DNA from: Coriobacteriaceae bacterium
Lineage (GTDB): Bacteria; Actinomycetota; Coriobacteriia; Coriobacteriales; Coriobacteriaceae
NCBI GenBank assembly: GCA_902399975.1
Contig: CABOHA010000004.1
Span: 62,001-126,000, forward strand
DNA: 64,000 nt
Direction of reading: 5' to 3'
The notes below the pieces were generated by a model that saw nothing but the letters and a program-made list of their open reading frames with translations, searched no databases and was not told the DNA's origin. The first letter of the stretch is position 1. The number at the start of each line of letters is the position of its first letter. Both the position numbers and the translations under genes were made by a program. Positions 57,294-64,000 of the stretch are shown in pieces.

Positions 57294-60200
57294 CTAGCCG
57301 GCGATCCAATATTGCGGATACTTATTGATATCAATGGGGTCGCCGAGCTCGCCGATATCGCTTATGGCCTCCATGCCCATCAGCGAGCGCAAGCGATTCT
57401 CGCACTCCATGATGGGCTCATTTACGGCCTTATTGAGCACATCGAACGTCGGCGACTCAAACGTATCCATGTTGACGTTGCCGAACCACTTGCTCTCAAC
57501 GTAGTCGGCCTCCTCGTCGTCTGTGGCAACCCCCACCATCTGACGAGACCACGTCTTGAGCAGCGGCTCGCGATCGGCCTCGGCAATATTGAGCGCCACG
57601 TTGCCGCCAAACGAGAACGGCATGCTCTCCATCCCGCCCAGCAACTCCGGCAGCAGACAGCCAGTAGGCAGCGTCACCGTCACGCCGCTGCAGCCCGCAA
57701 ACGCACCGCTCTGGATGCCGACCACCTTATCGCACAGCTCAATCTCGGTGAGGTTCGAACAGTGCGAGAAGGCGTTCGAGTCGATTACGGTCGGTCCCGT
57801 CAACACACTCGCTAAATCGGCACGCTCGATATCGGACGGCGCCGAGACCAGCGTGGCGGTACCGTCACCGCTGTCCTCGATCTTCCATTCATCGCTCTCG
57901 AACGCATCGCCGTCCGCCTGGATAACCGTAGAAGCCTCGACCAACGGCAGCCCCATCATGGTTCGCAGGCGATTCTCGGGCTCCAATAGGTTCTGAGCCA
58001 TCTGCGCCCTAACCGCATCGGCCGTCGGCTCCGGACCCTCCCCCATGAACCAATCGGAAAGCATGCCAAATTCCACAACGCCATAATACGTGTCGTAGTC
58101 GTCGTAGCCAATGAGTCCGTAGACCCATGCATTGAGGTAGTCCTGCTCCATGCCGCTGGGCAACGACAGGTGAATGCGGCTGGCCTCTTCTTGGGCATCG
58201 GTTGCGCCGTCCAAGAAGAAACCCACACCCGGCGATGGATGGCCCAGCGTCGCGATACCGGTACCGACGGTCAAGTTCGTAAAGGCGGCATCATTGCCAA
58301 ACACCGATGACGCCAGGTAGTTTCGAGAGCCCGCACCCGTAGCTGCGTCGTAGTCGCCATTGGTATCCGCCACAAACGATGCACTCGCGAGCCTCGGGCA
58401 GTCCATGAATGCCTGGTCGCTGATTTCGATCGTTGCCGCGTGCACAGACGCCGAGACAAGATTCGTACAGCCTTCGAACGCCGACACGCCGACGTAGATA
58501 TCGTTATCGGGAAGATCGATGTTCAGGTCGCCGGCGATGCCGGAATTCCTGAAGGCATAGCGATCGATATATGCCAGATTGGGAGCCGAAGCCCAATCGA
58601 CATCCCACGCGCCTCCGGTCCCCTCAAAGGCACCAGGCAGGTCCTTGGCGCCAGACAAGGAATAGCCGCCAAAGATCTCAATCGTACTCGGCAGCAGCTC
58701 AATCGTACCGTTGAGCATCGAGGGCGCACCGAGCAGGATGCTTGGCTTGCCTTCCTCGTCGCCATCGTAATAGCCGTAGAGAAGGGGCGCGTCGTCGCTT
58801 TGGGCATCGCAAGCAAAATCGTAAATGCCGTCGACAGTGACAAAGCGGCTGTCGTAGCCCTGCAGCTCGCCATCGGGCGCATACCAGGTGCAGCCGGCCG
58901 GATTGGGATTCTCGGTCGTGGCAAAGACAGCCTTTTTAGCACGCGACGCCACAAAGCCCAGGCCCGTGCAGCCCTTAAAGACATCGGCACCCACCTCAAT
59001 GCTATCGGGCGTGCCGATAAACACACCTTGAAGGTTTTGGCAGTTCTCAAACGCGTTACGGCCGATGGCACTCGTCTTCTCGCCCAGATTGACAAACCTG
59101 AGCTCCGCATCGCCCGAGAAAGCATACGGTGCGATGGAATCTACTTGGAGCTGCTTGCCGCCATCCGCAAGCAAGGTGCCGTCAAAGGTCGCGGACAGGT
59201 TGCCATCCTCATCGCCTGCAGCGGACAGCAAAATCGTCTTGTCGGCGTTGGCGTAATACAAGTATCCGTCTTGAGACAGGCTCATCTTAATCACGCGCGC
59301 ATCGGGTGCACCGGCGGCAGCCTTGCGCTGTTCGACATACGCGACCTGCTCATCGGTTGCGCACACGATGGTCCGCACGGAACCGCCCTCAAGACTGCCG
59401 TCCTCGAGCGTCACCTTATCGTCAAACCACGGCATGAGTACCAGCGTGTCCACCGAAGTGTTGCCCGCAAAGGCACCCTTCTTGATGGTGTTGGAAATCT
59501 GCACCAGGGCAATATTGGAACCCGTATCGAGCACATAGCACAGGTCGCTTTCGAGCTGCGAATTAATGTTGTACACCAGCCCCTGTGAGTACGTGAGCTG
59601 GACACTGGGGTTGGTCGCGGGCGACACGTATACGCCGTAGGCATTCTCTAGTTCGTCCGCGTGCTCGGTAATAAAATCGAGCAGCGCGGCATCGTCGACG
59701 ACCAGGGTGCAGTCCTGCAGATTGCTCACGTCAATCTGGGGCAACTCGCCCTCTTTGGACGCGTGCAGAACAATACGATCGAGCTTATTGCGATCGGGAA
59801 TGACGACATGGGCAATATCGGCGGGAACATCGAGCTCGCGCGTATGGTAGGGAACGCCCAGATACTCCTTGCCATCGCGAGAGGTCAAGATACCCTCATC
59901 CGTTGCGGCATAGACGGGGTTATCCGACGCGACGCGGTAGACATCGAGCACTTGAAAGCCCGCATTGACGTTGACGTAGTACACCGAGGACGGTAGCTCT
60001 AGATTGTTGATCTGCCACGTAAAGACTTCACGCTGACGACTGTCGGTATAGGCGTCGACCGCCTGCACACCCTGCGGAACGCTGAGCGTCTCGCCCCCGC
60101 CATCGACCGACACGACCGACTCATCCACATCGACAAGCGTCTGCAGGCGTGAGTTATTGAGGCTGGTAGGGTCGTCGTCAAAGCGATAGTCCTCGTCGAG

Positions 60201-61541
60201 AGCATAACCCTGAAAACGCACCTTGTAGGCGGGGTCGATGGACACGATGTCGCCGGGAACCACCACATGGCGACCGGGTGTCAGCGTGTAGAAATACGGG
60301 ACGGCCGCCTCGTTCTCGCGCCACCCCAGCAACAAGGCATTGAGGTAGCCCCCCGAATCGACATGGCCCGCCTGCTTCATAAAGGCTTCTTGTGTGTTGA
60401 CACCCAGCAGGTTCTCCTTGGAGCTCAGCGTGCTCCAAATCACGCTTCGCTGGCCCATCGAATCGGGCTGGCCGACCACAAACAGGCGCGACCGCGCCGG
60501 TTGGATGGTAACGTTACGCGTCGTCCACGCCGTATCCTGCGACAAGCGCAGCGAGACGCTTACCGTGAGCGGCTGGCTCGAGCACAGCGCCGGATTCTGC
60601 TCGCCCGCGGCATTGGTCCACGAGTCGATGCGGAGATACGGAAACGAGGCGAACTCGTCCTTGGTGCAGGCAAGATAGTAGAGGCCTTTGTCGTCACTCC
60701 AGTGGACATCCATGGCGCAGAACAGCGTCCAGGCGTCGAGCATCTGCCCATCGTAGATTGCATCCTCCATGGGTGAAATCTGCACCTCATGGGGATCGAT
60801 CAATCCATTTGCACCGTTAAACTGCGTAAAGAACGTTGTGTCTCCCATGGGGGCACCCTTTTGGGGCGCGGGGTCCGCAAGAAGATACTTGTAGGAATTG
60901 GCCGTCGAGGTGGCCGAGCCGCCACTACCGCCGTTACCGCCCGAACCGTTTCCACCCGCACCGCCGCCGGCATTGCCGCCAGACGCTCCACCCCCATTAA
61001 TGACGGGGACGTTCTGTCCCGCGCCCGAGCCGCCAGCGCCGCCCGCGCCGCTGCCCGAACCACCCGCAACTCCTACGCCCGTTCCATCGGCGCTGCCGGT
61101 AACGTTGTAGGCGGTCGTGCCGCTTTGCCCCGTCAGATTTACCTGTCCCTGCGCATTATCGAGCCGCGCCTGCTGCTCACGTGCGCTCGTGTCCCGGCTG
61201 TCGCTATCCTCGTCATGACGATTTGCCTCGGCATCCGTCGAGAGCGGACTGATCCGATACGCCTCGCCGGACTCCGCGTCACCGTGACTGTATGCAGCGA
61301 TATACCCCGAAGGATCGAAGCTCAGATTACTCTGAGCCAACTCAAAGGCGACCGCGCCAAATACGCCGACCGCAGCAACCGAAACCGCCGCTGCCACAAC
61401 GCGCGTTGCAGCCAAAGGCTTGGCGCGATACATATTTTTAGCGGCATGCTGAACGCGCGCGGACGCATTCCGCGGGCCTTTTAATTTGGCCGACGCCGCG
61501 TTCTTGTGCGAAGCCATATGTTGAGGATATTTAGAAAACAC
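57294..61541 (-). CDS. Large surface protein with BspA-type leucine-rich repeats
   Basis: 1415 residues from GTG at 61541 (an ATG at 61517 is possible). A basic N-terminus and a membrane segment (TRVVAAAVSVAAVGVFGAVAFELA, about 46-70) are followed by a Gly/Ser/Ala-rich linker (about 150-220). From about 760 come LRR_5 units: IAPYAFSGDAELRFVNLGEKTSAIGRNAFENCQNL, YAFRNSGIAGDL, VSAFEGCTNLVSASV, QAFMDCPRLASASF, NAFSHCSNLTEIELC. Two related ends EPENRLRTMMGLP and MECENRLRSLMGME suggest an internal duplication. No LPxTG motif; the N-terminal helix is the likely anchor. Last gene of the DUF58/transglutaminase operon. Confidence 0.8.
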   Translation of the reverse strand: MFSKYPQHMASHKNAASAKLKGPRNASARVQHAAKNMYRAKPLAATRVVAAAVSVAAVGVFGAVAFELAQSNLSFDPSGYIAAYSHGDAESGEAYRISPLSTDAEANRHDEDSDSRDTSAREQQARLDNAQGQVNLTGQSGTTAYNVTGSADGTGVGVAGGSGSGAGGAGGSGAGQNVPVINGGGASGGNAGGGAGGNGSGGNGGSGGSATSTANSYKYLLADPAPQKGAPMGDTTFFTQFNGANGLIDPHEVQISPMEDAIYDGQMLDAWTLFCAMDVHWSDDKGLYYLACTKDEFASFPYLRIDSWTNAAGEQNPALCSSQPLTVSVSLRLSQDTAWTTRNVTIQPARSRLFVVGQPDSMGQRSVIWSTLSSKENLLGVNTQEAFMKQAGHVDSGGYLNALLLGWRENEAAVPYFYTLTPGRHVVVPGDIVSIDPAYKVRFQGYALDEDYRFDDDPTSLNNSRLQTLVDVDESVVSVDGGGETLSVPQGVQAVDAYTDSRQREVFTWQINNLELPSSVYYVNVNAGFQVLDVYRVASDNPVYAATDEGILTSRDGKEYLGVPYHTRELDVPADIAHVVIPDRNKLDRIVLHASKEGELPQIDVSNLQDCTLVVDDAALLDFITEHADELENAYGVYVSPATNPSVQLTYSQGLVYNINSQLESDLCYVLDTGSNIALVQISNTIKKGAFAGNTSVDTLVLMPWFDDKVTLEDGSLEGGSVRTIVCATDEQVAYVEQRKAAAGAPDARVIKMSLSQDGYLYYANADKTILLSAAGDEDGNLSATFDGTLLADGGKQLQVDSIAPYAFSGDAELRFVNLGEKTSAIGRNAFENCQNLQGVFIGTPDSIEVGADVFKGCTGLGFVASRAKKAVFATTENPNPAGCTWYAPDGELQGYDSRFVTVDGIYDFACDAQSDDAPLLYGYYDGDEEGKPSILLGAPSMLNGTIELLPSTIEIFGGYSLSGAKDLPGAFEGTGGAWDVDWASAPNLAYIDRYAFRNSGIAGDLNIDLPDNDIYVGVSAFEGCTNLVSASVHAATIEISDQAFMDCPRLASASFVADTNGDYDAATGAGSRNYLASSVFGNDAAFTNLTVGTGIATLGHPSPGVGFFLDGATDAQEEASRIHLSLPSGMEQDYLNAWVYGLIGYDDYDTYYGVVEFGMLSDWFMGEGPEPTADAVRAQMAQNLLEPENRLRTMMGLPLVEASTVIQADGDAFESDEWKIEDSGDGTATLVSAPSDIERADLASVLTGPTVIDSNAFSHCSNLTEIELCDKVVGIQSGAFAGCSGVTVTLPTGCLLPELLGGMESMPFSFGGNVALNIAEADREPLLKTWSRQMVGVATDDEEADYVESKWFGNVNMDTFESPTFDVLNKAVNEPIMECENRLRSLMGMEAISDIGELGDPIDINKYPQYWIAG

Positions 61542-61556
61542 GTAGACCTACTCCCT

Positions 61557-63869
61557 CTACAACGCGTGCAGCATGTAGCGGCGGAAGCGTTCAATAACAG
61601 TTTGCGGAACCGGCATGCTCCGATGCAGGCGTTCGGTAAAACGACGGAGCGTGCGCAACTCGTTTGGCTTAAGCTGGCGCCCACCAAACGCATAGGCTTG
61701 ATGGAGTTGAATCGCTCGGCGGTATTCCCACGGGTCGATCTGGGGGAACACCGCGGCAAAGGTGTCCAGGCAATCGAGCGGCTTGGTCTCGTCAAAGGCG
61801 TCGAGACCGCTTTGGTTCATCACAAGGGCAAGATAGCCGTAGAGCGCCGGCACGCATATATCCTGCTCATCGCTCTCGATAGCCCGCGTGCGCCGAGCGC
61901 GCAAGACAAACCTGCGAACAAACAGAGCGAGCAGGGCGGCGATCGCCGTGCCGATCAAACTGACCCCAACTTTGGCCACAACGGGGATGTTATACATTAC
62001 CGGCACATCCTCGCGATGCTTATCCTCGGCCTGTCCTGCAACCGAGCCCGCATCGAGCGTCTTATCGTTGGCGCCGTTGCTCCATGCCTCGCCCACATCG
62101 ATAATCTTATCGGCATCGAGCGTCTGGCTATAGTATCCAGGGGTGACCTCCACGGGCGTCCATCCCTGACCGTCAAGGTAGATCTCGGTCCACGCGTGCG
62201 CATCGGCAGCCGTCAAGTTGAGCGCCACGCCTGCCCCAACAGCAGCGGCCAGCTGATCATCTGCTGCCCGATAGCCCTCGACATAGCGCGCGGGAATTCC
62301 CTGAGATCGAAACGCGAGCGTCGCCGCCGTGGCAAAGTAGGCAGAGTTGCCCTCGTGCGCCGTGCCCAAGAACCACGCGACAAACGACGTCGCCCCCGTA
62401 TAGGTTGGCGGGTTATCCGTCTGCCCCGCAAGCGAAGCCAACATCGTGCGCACGCGACTGATCACGGCTGTATCCGAAACATTCGCCCCAGCATCCCAGC
62501 TGTCGCTCGAGAACAGGTATGTATTAACGGCATCCCGCTCCTCTTCGGGAACGTCCAGGTACTTATCGCGAACGAAAGCGGCGTATACCCGCTCGCTTTT
62601 TGCATAGTCGCTCTTGGAGGACGCCAGCCAGCTCGAATCTGCAATGACGTCATCTGATGGCACGTTATCGACGGTCACACTGTATGTTTTGGACGGCAAA
62701 AGGTCCATGCTTAGCATCGTCGAGCCCGTCAACATTGCGTCGGCACCGCTCAGCGAGCGCAGCGTATAGGGAGCATAGGTGTATCTGCGGTTGGCGCCCG
62801 AGGCATTGACTGAAATCTCAACCGCCTCGACAGGCTCGCCGCCCTCACGCTCGGTCTCGGTATCAAACGCGGCGCGTTGCTCGGCTACCGTCAAACCGTT
62901 CTGACGCAGCCATTCACGCATGCCGGACCATTCGCCCTCGTAGGACATCCAGTCGCCGCGCCCCCAAGACATGCCATCAAACGTCGTGCCCACAAAACCC
63001 TTCATGAGCAGGTCGTCGCCGAGCGTCTTGCTGGCGGCAAGCGACAGCGTCGTGGACTCGCCTTCGTTCATGTCCGCCGCTTGCGAAAGGTCGCCCTCGG
63101 GCAGCGAATCGTCCCCAAATCGAACGCCCTGGACTGCTCTGACGGCAGACGCCGACAGGGCGGACAACGCGGGAAGAGGTTGTACAAGGGCAACGGTCAG
63201 TGCAAAGAGAACGCCGCATGCAACGCACAGGCCGCCAAGACCAAATAGAACCTGGGGCAAACCTACCGTAGAGCCCCGCAACTCGTCAGCACGGCACTGG
63301 ACAAGCCAGCCCGCAACGCCCAGCGTCATAGACATCGCAGAATCACCAAGCTGCAGCGCCATGGAAGCCGAGCCGCAGATAACGATGATTAAGAGCGTGG
63401 GCCACGAAACGCTCAAGTTGGCAAAAAGCCAGGCGAGTGAGCCGGCAAACATGCCGGCGAGCACCGCCAGCGACACGGCTTCACACAGCAGACCGGCGTC
63501 TGCCACCAATGGAATATACAGTTCACAGATCGAGTTGACGCGAGCGATAACGGTATTGACGCACGCATAGAAGCCCCAGCGTGCCGAAGGAACTAAGAGC
63601 GCGCATAAAAGCGCCACGGACGCCGCAGCCAAGGCTATCCAGAGGGAGGTCTTTTTCGACGCCAGCGAAACATCCAAAACGCTCAGCGCAACAGCCACGC
63701 CAGCGGCGACGGCAAGCATGACCCCCATGTACGTTACGCTCAGGCACCAAGCAATTGTGCAGCAAAAACCTGCAGACAGTAACACCGCGGGAGCCACCGA
63801 CAGGAATACGGCAACAACGCGACTGTTCGAAGCGATGTGCTCCGTCGAGGTAAGAGTCACAAAGTCCAT
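61557..63869 (-). CDS. TgpA-like membrane protein with transglutaminase-like domain lacking the catalytic Cys
   Basis: 770 residues from ATG at 63869 (GGAGCTC upstream). Six or more membrane helices up to about residue 240, then an outside region with a transglutaminase core at about 480-610, a further helix near 625-650 and a cytoplasmic tail. The core reads GNSAYFATAATLAFRSQGIPARYVEGY, where relatives have Cys at the Ser, and DAHAWTEIYLDGQGWTPVEVTPGY, where relatives have Asp before the Thr-Pro. His is kept. It may be inactive or use a different chemistry. It is 15 bp upstream of the LRR gene and follows a DUF58 gene, the usual MoxR-DUF58-TgpA order. Confidence 0.82.
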   Translation of the reverse strand: MDFVTLTSTEHIASNSRVVAVFLSVAPAVLLSAGFCCTIAWCLSVTYMGVMLAVAAGVAVALSVLDVSLASKKTSLWIALAAASVALLCALLVPSARWGFYACVNTVIARVNSICELYIPLVADAGLLCEAVSLAVLAGMFAGSLAWLFANLSVSWPTLLIIVICGSASMALQLGDSAMSMTLGVAGWLVQCRADELRGSTVGLPQVLFGLGGLCVACGVLFALTVALVQPLPALSALSASAVRAVQGVRFGDDSLPEGDLSQAADMNEGESTTLSLAASKTLGDDLLMKGFVGTTFDGMSWGRGDWMSYEGEWSGMREWLRQNGLTVAEQRAAFDTETEREGGEPVEAVEISVNASGANRRYTYAPYTLRSLSGADAMLTGSTMLSMDLLPSKTYSVTVDNVPSDDVIADSSWLASSKSDYAKSERVYAAFVRDKYLDVPEEERDAVNTYLFSSDSWDAGANVSDTAVISRVRTMLASLAGQTDNPPTYTGATSFVAWFLGTAHEGNSAYFATAATLAFRSQGIPARYVEGYRAADDQLAAAVGAGVALNLTAADAHAWTEIYLDGQGWTPVEVTPGYYSQTLDADKIIDVGEAWSNGANDKTLDAGSVAGQAEDKHREDVPVMYNIPVVAKVGVSLIGTAIAALLALFVRRFVLRARRTRAIESDEQDICVPALYGYLALVMNQSGLDAFDETKPLDCLDTFAAVFPQIDPWEYRRAIQLHQAYAFGGRQLKPNELRTLRRFTERLHRSMPVPQTVIERFRRYMLHAL

Positions 63870-63870
63870 C

Positions 63871-64000
63871 TTAGAGCTCCAGACTCTTGATACGGGCCGA
63901 ATCACTCGATACCGGGCAATGCGTGATGATGTAGTTGGCTCCGTGCTCGATGCTATACGACTCGACCGAATCCGACACATGGAGTACCGATAGATCGGTC
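63871..64000 (-). CDS. C-terminal end of a gene upstream of the transglutaminase gene, probably DUF58
   Basis: 43 codons are visible: a frame open to the window edge that ends IKSLEL-stop at 63871-63873, one base before the ATG of the transglutaminase gene. I cannot see the DUF58 motif itself; the call rests on gene order (DUF58 directly before TgpA-like genes). Confidence 0.5.
   Translation of the reverse strand, partial: TDLSVLHVSDSVESYSIEHGANYIITHCPVSSDSARIKSLEL

Noticed and set aside
1..64000. tRNA or rRNA genes
   Set aside because: No cloverleaf with TTCGA arms or conserved rRNA stretch was seen by eye; a tRNAscan run would settle it.

Overview
The window looks like a piece of the chromosome of a high-G+C gut actinobacterium of the Coriobacteriia, most like Collinsella. 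This is inferred from base composition, strong Shine-Dalgarno (SD) sites with ATG or GTG starts, and gene content (bile-salt-hydrolase-type enzyme, reverse rubrerythrin, LAxTG surface proteins, BspA-type leucine-rich-repeat protein). No rRNA, tRNA, CRISPR array, phage or recognisable transposase gene was seen. The window is cut inside a gene at each end.

Layout. 1-6.8 kb: iron-dependent alcohol dehydrogenase (cut), reverse rubrerythrin, a PD-(D/E)XK-like protein lying between two copies of a 121-bp element, then pdxR diverging from pdxST (vitamin B6). 6.8-16.7 kb: RGG-tailed protein, MFS exporter, two variant peptide deformylases, an HTH-aminotransferase fusion, a LysR/EamA pair, a bile-salt-hydrolase-like enzyme and a purine permease. 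16.8-20.8 kb: two tandem LAATG-anchored surface proteins. 20.9-29.5 kb: esterase, uracil-type permease, methionine-synthase-like enzyme with its LysR regulator, HAD phosphatase, a TPP-riboswitch operon (thiM, thiamine-binding protein, thiE) and a patatin. 29.7-36.5 kb: two paralogous GGDEF proteins (one with EAL), flavodoxin-like protein, ArsC/Spx-like protein, CobW GTPase. 36.5-44.2 kb: trmL, AAA ATPase, short UvrA, second AAA ATPase and a TetM-like GTPase, separated by near-identical 29-bp palindromes. 44.4-47.8 kb: acetyltransferase, zinc-ribbon protein, rsmJ, two small membrane proteins, rlmA. 48.2-53.1 kb: a solute-binding lipoprotein with a 5'-nucleotidase-type tail, followed by a hybrid histidine kinase. 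53.1-57.3 kb: MATE exporter, a second LysR/EamA pair, ung. 57.3-64 kb: large LRR surface protein, transglutaminase-like membrane protein and the end of a probable DUF58 gene, one operon on the minus strand.

Most striking is how repeats sit against 3' gene ends. The 121-bp elements supply the last three codons and the stop codon of two unrelated genes. Short REP-like palindromes with a GTCCC core supply or touch the stop codons of trmL, the TetM-like gene and rlmA, and lie at every gene boundary between 37.1 and 42.2 kb. Several enzymes also lack a key catalytic residue: both deformylases, the ArsC-like protein and the transglutaminase.
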